Source: Candidatus Poribacteria bacterium
GTDB lineage: Bacteria; Poribacteria; WGA-4E; WGA-3G
Assembly (NCBI GenBank): GCA_022820835.1
Contig: JAJEET010000159.1
Coordinates: forward strand, 1 to 58,164
Direction: 5' to 3'
Length of the DNA stretch: 58,164 nt
The translations under genes and the position numbers were made by a program. Of this stretch, positions 1-8,137 are shown piece after piece. Numbering within the stretch: the stretch's first letter is position 1; the number at the start of each line of letters is the position of its first letter. The notes under the pieces were generated by a model that saw nothing but the letters and a program-made list of their open reading frames with translations, had not been told where the DNA came from and ran no database searches.

Positions 1-2
1 TA

Positions 3-98
3 CATAAAGAACTCCAGCGACTTACCAAGACCGGTGAGATTGTAAAGGTCCGATGGGGTGTTTACGCCCTCCCTAAAACCTCCGCACCCAAGAAGTAG
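3..98 (+). CDS. C-terminal end of a protein, possibly winged-helix (partial)
   Basis: An open frame enters from the left edge and stops at a TAG at 96-98, giving 31 residues that end in VRWGVYALPKTSAPKK. The run RLTKTGEIVKVRWGVYALP looks like the wing of a winged-helix domain, as in AbiEi-type antitoxins and related HTH proteins where a basic strand is followed by GVYxL. This is a resemblance from a short fragment only. The gene body lies outside the window. Confidence 0.4.
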   Translation, partial: HKELQRLTKTGEIVKVRWGVYALPKTSAPKK

Positions 99-127
99 GA
101 CCTCCCTTAAGGCAGAAACCCAAAGAT

Positions 128-234
128 AACTGATTGCTGACGGTTTCCGATAGCTGATTACCAATGGCTAATACGCTGACAACCATCGCGCTAACTGCTG
201 ACGGCTGATGGCTGATCACTAAATACCATTGGAC
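128..234. repeat. reiterated GCTGACGGCTGAT-type intergenic words
   Basis: The gap between the partial gene and tatA is built from repeated 8-12 base words: GATTGCTGACGG, GATAGCTGATTA, GGCTAATACGCTGACA, GCTGACGGCTGATGGCTGAT. The same words, or their reverse complement, recur in gaps at about 15699, 38409 and 44735. This looks like a short tandemly repeated intergenic element, not coding DNA. Confidence 0.6.
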
Positions 235-258
235 ATATTTTTTTTAATATGCTAATAT
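229..258 (+). promoter_or_regulatory. possible sigma70-like promoter of tatA
   Basis: TTGGAC at 229-234 is separated by 18 bases of T-rich sequence from TAATAT at 253-258. It lies about 70 bases before the chosen tatA start. The match is moderate. Confidence 0.35.
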
Positions 259-326
259 ATACGCTAATATCTATCGTGCGCTTTTACAGCGCACAAATCA
301 CGACGTTAAAATACGGAGATATAAAA

Positions 327-551
327 ATGTTAGGCATAGCAATGTTTGGCCCCCCTGGTCCGCTCGAATTAGTAATTATATTGGCTATTTTGCTACTCGT
401 ATTTGGTGGGAAACGGATCCCCGAATTGGCACGCGGTCTCGGCAAAAGCATCACAAACTTTAAATCCGGACTCAATGAAGAACAACCAGATGAACCCGAA
501 ACCACAGTCCAACAAGAGGCAGAATCACCGCCAAAAGAGAAAACCGGATAG
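327..551 (+). CDS. tatA: Sec-independent protein translocase TatA
   Basis: This 74-residue protein has the TatA plan: a very short periplasmic N-terminus, one membrane helix (about residues 11-27, LELVIILAILLLVFGG), the hinge KRIPELARGLGKSI, an amphipathic helix and an acidic, disordered tail. TatA oligomerises to form the pore that exports folded proteins carrying twin-arginine signals. The ATG at 327 is preferred over an upstream in-frame ATG at 249 because an ACGGAG ribosome site lies 9 bases before it and because TatA starts just before its helix. No tatC is in the window. A carboxymuconolactone decarboxylase-like gene follows 11 bases later, so the two may be cotranscribed. Confidence 0.9.
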   Translation: MLGIAMFGPPGPLELVIILAILLLVFGGKRIPELARGLGKSITNFKSGLNEEQPDEPETTVQQEAESPPKEKTG

Positions 552-562
552 GAAAACACCGA

Positions 563-892
563 ATGAAAGATAAATTACCCGATTTTCTCCAAAACGTGAT
601 TGAAGAATACCCCGATGTCTGGAAATCCTATCAGGCACTCGGTGAGGCATGCAGTAACGCCGGTCCTATGGAACCGAAAACCGTCCGACTGGTCAAACTC
701 GCATTGGCTATCGGTGCGAAGTCTGAAGGCGCGGTGCATTCCCATACGCGACGCGCCCTCCAGGAAGGCATCTCACCCGCGGAACTACAACAAGTCGCAC
801 TGCTCGCCGTGACATCCATCGGTTGGTCGTCGAGCATGGCAGCACTGTCTTGGATTCAGGATGTGGTGAACAAACAATCGCAATCTGATTGA
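563..892 (+). CDS. carboxymuconolactone decarboxylase (CMD/AhpD-like) family protein
   Basis: This 109-residue protein matches the CMD fold in length and pattern: an LVKLALAIGAKSEGAVHSHTRRAL core helix followed by GISPAELQQVALLAVTSIG. The AhpD-type CxxC peroxidase motif is absent; the equivalent positions read EGAVHSHTRR, so a thiol peroxidase role is unlikely. Members without cysteines are either decarboxylase-like or uncharacterised. It lies between tatA and a TPR gene, and its stop overlaps a possible TTG start of the TPR gene, so the three may form one operon. The substrate is unknown. Confidence 0.8.
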   Translation: MKDKLPDFLQNVIEEYPDVWKSYQALGEACSNAGPMEPKTVRLVKLALAIGAKSEGAVHSHTRRALQEGISPAELQQVALLAVTSIGWSSSMAALSWIQDVVNKQSQSD

Positions 893-903
893 GGAAAATC
901 GGG

Positions 904-2172
904 ATGGAAGCACGTCACAAACGCTACCACATATTTACAAAGTGCATCCGTTGCGTTTTAATTCTTACGATACTTCTCTGGTTCAAGTCGTCCGCAAGCC
1001 GTGCTGAAACGACCGCGACCCTTCAAGAAGGCGTGGAATACGTCAAGCTGCGACTCTACCCACAAGCCGCTGATGCCTTTAAGTCGATCCTATCGCAGCA
1101 ACCGACAAACGTAGACGCTCTCTTCCAACTCGCAAACGTCTACAAACTGCAAGACGAACTGGAATTAGCGATTGAAACCTTTAACAAGATTTTTCCAGCA
1201 GTTGCTGACTTAAAAAACGCGCCAGCAAAGGCGAGGATTTACGGATTAACGCATCTCGCACTGGCGGAAATCTATTGTAAACAGAGTCAATTAGACATCG
1301 CAGAACAGCACGCAAAAGAAGCCGTGCAGAACGCTCCAACAGATGCCGATACACACTACCGACTCGGTTATATCTACACACATCAGGCAAAATTCGACGA
1401 GGCACTCGCCGCGTTTAAGCGTACCCTTTCACGCAAGCCGGATTTCCCTGAGGTCCATGAATGGCTCGGTCTGATCGCACTCATGCAGAACGAACCCGAA
1501 CAAGCCGTGGCACACTACCAGACAGTCATCAAGAAAAAACCTTACGTCCAGAGTGCTTACTACAACCTCGCCAAAGCGTACCGACTGCTCGGCAATATAC
1601 CAGCGGCAACGGAACAACTCAAACTGTTTCACCAGATGAAAACCTATTACGACCGGACGTACGCCCTCGAAAGCGCGCTAACAGAAGACCCAACAAACAC
1701 CACTCTCCGGTCGGAATTAGCAGAAGTCCATCTGGAACACAAGCACATCTCCGCAGCCATCGCGACCTACCAAACACTTATTCGTCTGAATCCGGACCGG
1801 ACCATCGGATACGATAAATTGGCGCGGCTCTACATGAACCTCAACGCACCGCAACACGCGATCCCACTTTTCCATAAAATCCTTGAATTGAACCCTGATA
1901 CTTTAGAGGCACACGTTCGATTAGGATGGCTCTATACCCAGTCAAAGACATTTGACAAAGCAGAAGCACACCTACAAGCAGCCATAGAGAAAATGCCAAA
2001 CCTGAGCTTGGCATACCACGGATTAGCCGAAATTTACACACAACAAGGACAACTACAAAAGGCAATAGACACCTATCGACATATCACCAAAATTGAACCC
2101 GATGATAACGACGCTTGGAAAGCACTCAATAAACTCAAACGTCTGAAGCAGGAATCACAAACAACACGATGA
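904..2172 (+). CDS. secreted tetratricopeptide repeat protein
   Basis: The product has 422 residues with an N-terminal hydrophobic segment (CVLILTILLWF, about residues 17-27), then TPR units across almost the whole length (repeats such as ALFQLANVYKLQDELELAIE, THYRLGYIYTHQAKFDEALA, AYHGLAEIYTQQGQLQKAID). TPR arrays are protein-interaction scaffolds, so this is probably a periplasmic or exported scaffold. The ATG at 904 is chosen because GAGGAA lies at 891-896. A TTG at 889 overlaps the previous stop and is the alternative. The next gene, an ASPIC/UnbV protein, starts 10 bases after the stop. TPR and ASPIC/UnbV genes often occur together in environmental bacteria, but their joint function is not known. 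Confidence 0.8.
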   Translation: MEARHKRYHIFTKCIRCVLILTILLWFKSSASRAETTATLQEGVEYVKLRLYPQAADAFKSILSQQPTNVDALFQLANVYKLQDELELAIETFNKIFPAVADLKNAPAKARIYGLTHLALAEIYCKQSQLDIAEQHAKEAVQNAPTDADTHYRLGYIYTHQAKFDEALAAFKRTLSRKPDFPEVHEWLGLIALMQNEPEQAVAHYQTVIKKKPYVQSAYYNLAKAYRLLGNIPAATEQLKLFHQMKTYYDRTYALESALTEDPTNTTLRSELAEVHLEHKHISAAIATYQTLIRLNPDRTIGYDKLARLYMNLNAPQHAIPLFHKILELNPDTLEAHVRLGWLYTQSKTFDKAEAHLQAAIEKMPNLSLAYHGLAEIYTQQGQLQKAIDTYRHITKIEPDDNDAWKALNKLKRLKQESQTTR

Positions 2173-2182
2173 GTCTATCCGT

Positions 2183-3883
2183 ATGCTAAAAAACGCGCGC
2201 AACAGTAGATCCCTAAATCTTTATCACCGCCTCGGATTCACAGGCATAGCCGTGTTTATAAGCCTTCTCTATTGCACGACCGTCCCAGCGGAACAAATTT
2301 TCATTGATGTTACGGAATCCGCTGGGTTAACTTTCGAGCACACCGACGGTAGGAGCGGTTTAAGACTTTTCAATGAATTCCTCGGATCCGGAGGCGGGTT
2401 TTTCGACTACGACAACGACGGCGATCTCGACATCTACCTCGTCAACGGCGCCATCCAGACAGACAATCCGCAAGACCAGAAACCGCACAACGTCCTCTAC
2501 CGCAACAACGGAGATAACACCTTTACCGACATCACCGAGACGGCTGGTGTCGGAAGTACCGCCTACGGCACAGGTGCTACCGTCGCGGATGTCGATAACG
2601 ACGGGGACTTAGACCTCTACGTCACCAACTACGGTACAGACCAACTCTATCAAAACAATGGGGACGGCACTTTTACAGACATAACGACACACGCCAAAGT
2701 CGGCAATCCCAACTGGGGCACCAGCTGTGCCTTCGCTGATGTTGATAACGATGGGGACTTAGACCTCTACATCGCGAACTACGCCGAATGGACACCCGAA
2801 AAGGACATCCGCTGCGAAGAGCGAGGTGTCCATGTCTACTGCGGTCCTCACGCCTATCCCGCCGTTCACGATACCTTTTACAAAAATAACGGAGACGGCA
2901 CGTTTACCGATATGTCAACCTTATACCGACCGCCTGACCTGATCCCTCAACACGGGTTAGGCGTAACCTTTGGCGATTACGATGCCGACGGGAATATCGA
3001 CCTCTACGTCGCGAACGATCAGGACCCCAACTTCCTGTTTCAAAACAGCGGTGAAGGCACTTTTTTAGAGGTTGCATTAATTTCTGGTGTCTGCTACAAT
3101 GACATGGGAAAAGAAGAAGCTGGAATGGGAACCGATTTCGGTGATTACGACAACGACGGAAAGTTTGATCTTACCGTCAGTAATTACCAGACGGAAACCA
3201 ACACCGTTTACCGGAATCACGATGGCTCCTTCTTTACCGATAACACCATTACATCAGGGATAGCAGAGGTAACGCACGGCTATTTGGGATGGGGTATCAA
3301 ATTCTTCGATTACGACAATGATGGACACCAAGACATCTTCGTCGCAAACGGACATCTCATGGATAACATCAACGTCCTTGAGAAACACGTAACCTATCCT
3401 CAGAAAAACCTGCTATTCAGGAATTTAGGCGATGGAACATTCGCCAATGTCACGTCGGAAACTGATGGCTTAGCACTCAAAAAAGTCAGTCGTGGGACCG
3501 CCATCGGCGATTACGACAACGACGGGGACCTCGATATCCTCGTCACGAACTGCAACCAACGTCCAGACCTGCTCCAAAACGCAGTCGGAAACCGAAACAA
3601 TTGGATACAAATCCAGACTGTCGGACAAAAAAGCAACCGTTCCGGGATTGGAGCAAGAATCAAAGTTGTAACCGGAACACATATTCAATATAGAGAAGTG
3701 CAGAGTGGCGGAAGTTATCTCTCGTTCCACGACCTGCGTGCCCATTTCGGTGTCGGAAAATCGGAACAGATTGAACGCCTTGAAATTCGTTGGCCCAGCG
3801 GTCATACTGACCATTGGACACATCTCCCTGTTAACCAAAGATTTAGGGCAGTTGAAGGCGGAAAAATTGTTCCGATAGATTAG
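2183..3883 (+). CDS. secreted FG-GAP/VCBS-repeat protein with ASPIC/UnbV domain (CRTAC1-like)
   Basis: The product has 566 residues: a signal peptide (hydrophobic core around residues 19-32, cleavage probably after VPA), then FG-GAP/VCBS beta-propeller repeats with seven Ca-binding loops of the form DxDxDGxxD (for example DYDNDGDLDIYL, DVDNDGDLDLYV, DYDADGNIDLYV). The C-terminal 100 residues are an ASPIC/UnbV domain (RSGIGARIKVVTG, LRAHFGVG, EIRWPSG). This architecture resembles CRTAC1-like proteins: an extracellular calcium-stabilised propeller, probably for adhesion or binding. It follows the TPR gene by 10 bases. No enzymatic motif is visible. Confidence 0.85.
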   Translation: MLKNARNSRSLNLYHRLGFTGIAVFISLLYCTTVPAEQIFIDVTESAGLTFEHTDGRSGLRLFNEFLGSGGGFFDYDNDGDLDIYLVNGAIQTDNPQDQKPHNVLYRNNGDNTFTDITETAGVGSTAYGTGATVADVDNDGDLDLYVTNYGTDQLYQNNGDGTFTDITTHAKVGNPNWGTSCAFADVDNDGDLDLYIANYAEWTPEKDIRCEERGVHVYCGPHAYPAVHDTFYKNNGDGTFTDMSTLYRPPDLIPQHGLGVTFGDYDADGNIDLYVANDQDPNFLFQNSGEGTFLEVALISGVCYNDMGKEEAGMGTDFGDYDNDGKFDLTVSNYQTETNTVYRNHDGSFFTDNTITSGIAEVTHGYLGWGIKFFDYDNDGHQDIFVANGHLMDNINVLEKHVTYPQKNLLFRNLGDGTFANVTSETDGLALKKVSRGTAIGDYDNDGDLDILVTNCNQRPDLLQNAVGNRNNWIQIQTVGQKSNRSGIGARIKVVTGTHIQYREVQSGGSYLSFHDLRAHFGVGKSEQIERLEIRWPSGHTDHWTHLPVNQRFRAVEGGKIVPID

Positions 3884-3939
3884 CCTATACAAATAATACA
3901 CAGGAAACCAACGATTTCCTATGCTATATGGAGGTAAAA

Positions 3940-4716
3940 ATGAGGAACCTATTTATCATATTAACCCTTATCACGTTTGCGGCATCTTTCGCTTATGCAG
4001 CAAACGAACCAGAGGATTCACTTATCCTCTACTTCTCCTTTGATGAACTCGATGGTGAAAACGCCATCGACCACTCACAATATGAAAACCACGGTGAATT
4101 GGTCGGGGACACTAAACTTGCTGACGGTAAATTCGGCAAAGCACTGGAATTCAACGGAACGAGTGACTGGGTTCTGGTTCCACACCACGAAACCCTCACC
4201 GTTGATGAGAACGTTACCGTCATGGCTTGGATCAATACCCCCCGCCACACAGGTCCTGGTGGCGCACAGTGGCAAGGTATCCTTGCCAAAGGCAATGGAC
4301 CTCGTTCCTATAGCTTCTACACAGAATCTGTGAGTCAGTGTTTACACCTTAGTGTCGGCGGTTCAGGCAGTGTTTGTAACAAAGTCGTTCCGTTAGAGGA
4401 ATGGGTACATGTTGCCGCACAAGTCGATGGAGCCACACACCGGTACTGGGTGAACGGTGAACCTGCTGGCGAATCCGGGGGCAAAAACCCACCGCCCGGT
4501 GCAGCCGATACAGCGGATGTCTTCGTCGGGAAAACACATGAAGGGAACCGTCAATTCGAGGGACTTATCGACGAAGTCCGCATCTGGAGCCGCGCACTCA
4601 CCGAGGAAGAGGTCATCGAACAGATGGAAAAAGGGCATTTTGAACTTTTCCCTGTTGACCCGCGTCAAAAACTTGCCACCTCTTGGGGGCAACTGAAGAA
4701 AACCACACAACGATAG
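3940..4716 (+). CDS. secreted LamG/concanavalin-like protein with C-terminal PVDP..KLATSWG tag
   Basis: The product has 258 residues. The signal peptide (LFIILTLITFAASFAYA) is followed by a LamG-type jelly roll (LILYFSFDELDGENAIDHS, then WVLVPHHETLTVDENVTVMAWI, ending FEGLIDEVRIWSRALTEEEV). LamG domains bind sugars, proteoglycans or cell-surface ligands. The start at 3940 fits a GGAGG at 3930-3934; a start at 3928 would bury it. The last residues FPVDPRQKLATSWGQLKK repeat a tag seen in the next gene and in a jelly-roll protein at 55429. The neighbour at 4813 is a clear paralogue, so this is a tandem duplication. Confidence 0.8.
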   Translation: MRNLFIILTLITFAASFAYAANEPEDSLILYFSFDELDGENAIDHSQYENHGELVGDTKLADGKFGKALEFNGTSDWVLVPHHETLTVDENVTVMAWINTPRHTGPGGAQWQGILAKGNGPRSYSFYTESVSQCLHLSVGGSGSVCNKVVPLEEWVHVAAQVDGATHRYWVNGEPAGESGGKNPPPGAADTADVFVGKTHEGNRQFEGLIDEVRIWSRALTEEEVIEQMEKGHFELFPVDPRQKLATSWGQLKKTTQR

Positions 4717-4724
4717 AATCTGTC

Positions 4725-4786
4725 TGTATGCGCGTTTCCGACGCTTGTGGATGTTTTAAGTCCTGTGAAGTTCAAACGCGCATACA
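4725..4786. repeat. 13-bp perfect inverted repeat between the two LamG genes
   Basis: TGTATGCGCGTTT at 4725-4737 is the exact reverse complement of AAACGCGCATACA at 4774-4786. The 36-base loop has no obvious motif. It could be a large stem-loop acting as a terminator or processing site between the paralogues; no U-tract follows. Confidence 0.6.
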
Positions 4787-4812
4787 CCTGCTTATAAGCA
4801 AAAGGAGTACCC

Positions 4813-5577
4813 ATGAAAACTTTCCTTTCCATATTGGCAATTATCGTGATCGCGGCACCTTTCGCACACACCGCAGACCCGTCCGATGATTCACTCATCC
4901 TCTACTTCTCTTTTGATGAACTTGATGGTGATACCGTTACAGATCACTCACAATACGGGAACGATGGCACCATTGCAGGCTCACCCGAATTAGCCGCAGG
5001 AAAATTTGGGAACGCACTCAAACTCAACGGTGAAAGCGACTGGGTCGAAGTCCCACACGCTGATATCCTTACCGTTGATACAAATGTGACCGTCATGGCA
5101 TGGATTAATGCCGAGAGATATACCGGAGGAACAGCCGGGGCACAGTGGCAGGGTATCCTTGCAAAAGGAAACGGACCCCGTTCCTACAGCTTCTACACCG
5201 AATCCACAAGTGAATGCTTGCACCTCAGCGCAGGCGGGAGCGGTAGCACTTGCACCGGGAAAATTGCACTTAACGAGTGGCAGCACGTTGTCGCACAAGT
5301 TGAGGACGGTGTCCACAGATACTGGTTAAACGGTGAACACGCCGGCGAGTTCGATGGGAAAAATCCGCTCCCCGGTGCCGCTGATACGGCTTCTGTCCTC
5401 ATCGGGAAAACACACGAAGGTAATCGTGAATTCCTCGGACTCATCGATGAAGTTCGGATATGGAACCGCGCACTCAGTATGGACGAAGTCCGAGTAGAAA
5501 TGGACACAGCATCGACACCTGTTGAACCGCTCGGAAAGTTGTCCACAACTTGGGCAACCCTAAAGTCCGAAAAATAA
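4813..5577 (+). CDS. secreted LamG/concanavalin-like protein, paralogue of the gene at 3940
   Basis: The product has 254 residues with the same plan as its upstream neighbour: a signal peptide (residues 1-20, FLSILAIIVIAAPFAHTA), then a LamG jelly roll with near-identical blocks (LILYFSFDELDGDTVTDHS, QWQGILAKGNGPRSYSFYTE, IDEVRIWNRALSMDEV). Two conserved cysteines (ECLHLS, STCTGK) match those of the paralogue and could form a disulfide. The tail TPVEPLGKLSTTWATLKS is the same C-terminal tag. An AAAGGAG ribosome site at 4800-4806 precedes the ATG. It is probably surface-bound or exported; the ligand is unknown. Confidence 0.8.
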   Translation: MKTFLSILAIIVIAAPFAHTADPSDDSLILYFSFDELDGDTVTDHSQYGNDGTIAGSPELAAGKFGNALKLNGESDWVEVPHADILTVDTNVTVMAWINAERYTGGTAGAQWQGILAKGNGPRSYSFYTESTSECLHLSAGGSGSTCTGKIALNEWQHVVAQVEDGVHRYWLNGEHAGEFDGKNPLPGAADTASVLIGKTHEGNREFLGLIDEVRIWNRALSMDEVRVEMDTASTPVEPLGKLSTTWATLKSEK

Positions 5578-5600
5578 AAAACAAGGAACTTATGCGTAGG

Positions 5601-5617
5601 CGCGCTGTCAAAGCGCG
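5601..5617. repeat. GTAGG-type intergenic hairpin
   Basis: CGCGCT-gtcaa-AGCGCG follows GTAGG at 5596-5600. It belongs to a family of intergenic hairpins found many times in this window (see findings). Confidence 0.6.
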
Positions 5618-5652
5618 TCAACACTGCTCATAAAAGGAGAACCCTCAACCTT

Positions 5653-6054
5653 ATGAACGGGAAATTTATTGCATCCGCAGACGTGGAACGAGACGAACTC
5701 GATTGGGGAACCATCGGGTGGCTCAGCCGACCAGAAAGCACAGGCGCAAAAGACATCGTCGCTATGGAGGTTTCCCTCTCCCCAGGCTACGGACACGACT
5801 TCCATAAACATCCTGAACAAGAAGAAGTTATCTACGTTATAGAAGGCAGCGTTGAACAGTGGCTCGAAGACAAAAAACAGACACTCAACGCAGGCGACTC
5901 CGTCTTTATCCCAGCGGACATGGTCCATGCCTCCTTTAACGTCTCTTCGGAATCCGCAAAGCTGTTCGTAACTTTGAGTCCCAGCAAAGGCGCAGAGGGA
6001 TACCAACTCATTGATGTTTATGACGAGGCACCGTGGAACACACTACGGTCATAG
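5653..6054 (+). CDS. cupin-domain protein
   Basis: This 133-residue protein is a single cupin_2 domain. Cupin motif 1 reads GYGHDFHKHPEQEEVIYVIEG, with two histidines and a glutamate as metal ligands. Motif 2 reads GDSVFIPADMVHASFN, with the last histidine. It is probably a metal-dependent small-molecule-binding protein or isomerase/dioxygenase; the substrate cannot be read. AAAGGAGA at 5634-5641 is the ribosome site. A good promoter for the next gene starts right after its stop, so it ends its own unit. Confidence 0.85.
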   Translation: MNGKFIASADVERDELDWGTIGWLSRPESTGAKDIVAMEVSLSPGYGHDFHKHPEQEEVIYVIEGSVEQWLEDKKQTLNAGDSVFIPADMVHASFNVSSESAKLFVTLSPSKGAEGYQLIDVYDEAPWNTLRS

Positions 6055-6061
6055 CAATTTG

Positions 6062-6090
6062 TTGTTATCCTACCGCTAAACGTGTATAAT
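6062..6090 (+). promoter_or_regulatory. sigma70-like promoter for the methyltransferase pair
   Basis: TTGTTA (6062-6067), a 17-base spacer and a perfect TATAAT (6085-6090) lie 24 bases before the ATG at 6114. Confidence 0.7.
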
Positions 6091-6113
6091 ATTTGGGAGT
6101 ATCTTAGAACGAT

Positions 6114-6944
6114 ATGCTTGAAACGCCGGTACCTGACACATCAACATCAATCCGCCAACGGATGCGTGAATTCTACGAAACATCGGAAACCTATAAAAAC
6201 CTCTTAGATGCACATGACGAAACCTATCTCCGGCACTACGTAGAACTGGTCATCCGTTACGCACCACCGCATTCCAAGATCCTTGATCTCGGATGCGGGA
6301 ACGGTATCTCCGCGAAGCTGCTGAATCAGGCTGATTTTGATGTCGTCGGCACCGATATTTCACCGCTCTTTCTCAAGGAAGCACGGAACTGGGAAAACCG
6401 TCGCCTCCGATACGAAGTCTGTGATGTACTCGAACTCCCTTTTGATAGCGATGCCTTTGAGGTTATCTGCTCAAATGAATTAGTCGAACATCTACCGGAC
6501 GTAGAGACGGCTTTAAGGGAGATGATACGCGTGGTACGCAAGGGTGGACGAATTGTGATCTCTGGACCGAACCTCTGTTCGCCCCTAATTCCGTTGCTCG
6601 ATTGGATCCGCCTGATGTCCGGCAAACCCGGCAGACCCGTCTGGGGCGAAACAAAACGGCAAGCGTTCCAACAGCTCAAACGAAACTGTCAACTCTATCT
6701 ACAGAAACGGTTCTTCACGAAATCGCCGAATTTCATCTACAGAGAACCAGACTTACAAGCAGATGCAACCGGCGGCGATGCCGACAGCGCATACTACGCA
6801 AGCCCGATAGACCTCGCTCAATTTTTCCGGAAAAACGGACTCACGATCGTCAAAAAGGCTGTCGGATTCGGCATAAAAGGCAGAATCATCGCCAATACAT
6901 CTCCGTACATCAGCCCTTACATCACGATGGTTGTAGAAAAATGA
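6114..6944 (+). CDS. class I SAM-dependent methyltransferase
   Basis: The product has 276 residues. Motif I is ILDLGCGNGISAKLL (about residues 60-74), the acidic end of strand 2 is VVGTDIS, motif II is FEVICSNELVEHLPD, followed by REMIRVVRKGGRIVISGPN. This is the methyltransferase_11 pattern. The substrate is unknown; the second half is basic and could contact a lipid or sugar acceptor. The stop codon overlaps the next start (ATGA at 6941-6944), so the two methyltransferases are translationally coupled. Confidence 0.85.
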   Translation: MLETPVPDTSTSIRQRMREFYETSETYKNLLDAHDETYLRHYVELVIRYAPPHSKILDLGCGNGISAKLLNQADFDVVGTDISPLFLKEARNWENRRLRYEVCDVLELPFDSDAFEVICSNELVEHLPDVETALREMIRVVRKGGRIVISGPNLCSPLIPLLDWIRLMSGKPGRPVWGETKRQAFQQLKRNCQLYLQKRFFTKSPNFIYREPDLQADATGGDADSAYYASPIDLAQFFRKNGLTIVKKAVGFGIKGRIIANTSPYISPYITMVVEK

Positions 6945-7759
6945 ATATCCGTGCCAACGACTTTGTCTTAGAGATAGGGAGCGGCCACAATCCGAAAGCG
7001 AGATCGGATGTCTTATGCGATAAATTCATAGATGACGATGAACAACGCGGCGGTAAAATTGTCACCGACCGACCGATCGTCGAAGCCGATGGGCAGTTCC
7101 TACCGTTCGCTGACCAAGCGTTTGACTATGTAATCTGCGCACATGTCCTCGAACATGTTGAAGACCCGAAACAACTCATTGCTGAACTCATGCGCGTGGC
7201 GCGACGCGGTTACATCGAAACGCCCTCCGAGATAGGCGAACGGATATACGGATGGCACTACCACCGATGGATCGTTAACCTGATTGACGGACGTTTAACA
7301 CTACAAAAAAATAACCAGAAACCACAGTTCGGACAACTGTTCCACACACTCGCGGCAAATGACAAGCACTGGAAACGGTTCCATATCACGCACCACAACA
7401 TCTTCCTCGTTCAATACGAATGGGAAGGCAAAATAGAATACGAAATACGACCCGAAACGGAACCGACACTCGACTTAGAATGTCCGGTGACACTACAAAC
7501 ACTTATCGCAATCGACGATAGCAATCAAGACAATAGTCAGTGGTTACTGCTTGTTAAAAATGCTATACCGCGAGGGATCGTCTCCCGCGCAAAATCGCTT
7601 TGGGTTAAAGGTAAAAACCGTCAGAAAAAAACTTTACAAGAGATTCTCGTTTGTCCAAAATGCAAAGGCGAGATTACATGGGAAGAACAGCGTCTTCACT
7701 GTAAAGCGTGCGAACAGCACTATCCAATTACTAACGGAATTCCGAGATTCACCTTTTAA
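6941..7759 (+). CDS. SAM methyltransferase fused to a Trm112-like zinc ribbon
   Basis: The product has 272 residues. Residues 1-110 form a short methyltransferase_11-type Rossmann domain (FVLEIGSGHNPKARSDVLCD, FDYVICAHVLEHVEDPKQL). A linker of about 120 residues follows, and the last 45 residues form a Trm112p-type ribbon (ILVCPKCKGEITW, LHCKACEQHYPITNGIPRF) with two CxxC pairs. Trm112-like modules usually act as separate partners of methyltransferases; here the module is in the same chain. The start at 6941 is chosen because ATGA overlaps the upstream stop, and because longer in-frame extensions run through the upstream gene and lack similarity. The substrate is unknown, and it may act with the upstream enzyme. 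Confidence 0.8.
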   Translation: MNIRANDFVLEIGSGHNPKARSDVLCDKFIDDDEQRGGKIVTDRPIVEADGQFLPFADQAFDYVICAHVLEHVEDPKQLIAELMRVARRGYIETPSEIGERIYGWHYHRWIVNLIDGRLTLQKNNQKPQFGQLFHTLAANDKHWKRFHITHHNIFLVQYEWEGKIEYEIRPETEPTLDLECPVTLQTLIAIDDSNQDNSQWLLLVKNAIPRGIVSRAKSLWVKGKNRQKKTLQEILVCPKCKGEITWEEQRLHCKACEQHYPITNGIPRFTF

Positions 7760-7882
7760 TTTTTCGCGAGGCGTTAGATAAAGTGATTGGTTTGTTGACG
7801 TTTTTTTTTCATATCCGCCTGCGCCGTTGTTGCAGGCTACCATCTTTGGTTACTGGAGTTAAAGATGAAACCAAAAACTTAG

Positions 7883-8137
7883 CCTGAAACGAAGTGGAAG
7901 GCGGATATACGGAGAGGCACTTCAGGCATAAAACCCACGTGAACGAACCGCAAGGAAAATTAAAAAACCTGAAACGAAGTGGAAGGCGGATATACGGAGA
8001 GGCACTTCAGGCATAAAACCCACGTGAACGAACCGCAAGGAAAATTAAAAAACCTGAAACGAAGTGGAAGGCGGATATACGGAGAGGCACTTCAGACATA
8101 AAACCCACGTGAACGAACCGCAAGGAAAATTAAAAAT
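7883..8137 (+). repeat. three tandem 85-bp repeats forming the leader of the next gene
   Basis: Units at 7883-7967, 7968-8052 and 8053-8137 are identical except for one base (CTTCAGGC versus CTTCAGAC in the third). Each begins CCTGAAACGAAGTGGAAGGC, contains GCACTTCAG, and ends GCAAGGAAAATTAAAA, a ribosome-site-like end. The third unit abuts the ATG at 8138 directly. Each unit opens with a small stem around the 13-base loop GAAACGAAGTGGA, which reappears before the MoxR gene. The rest of the gap (7760-7882) holds no gene. Confidence 0.85.

Noticed and set aside
563..892. AhpD-type peroxidase
   Set aside because: The CxxC motif is absent; only the CMD fold is supported.
7883..8137. CRISPR array
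   Set aside because: Units are 85 bp, contiguous and nearly identical with no variable spacers, and no cas gene is present.
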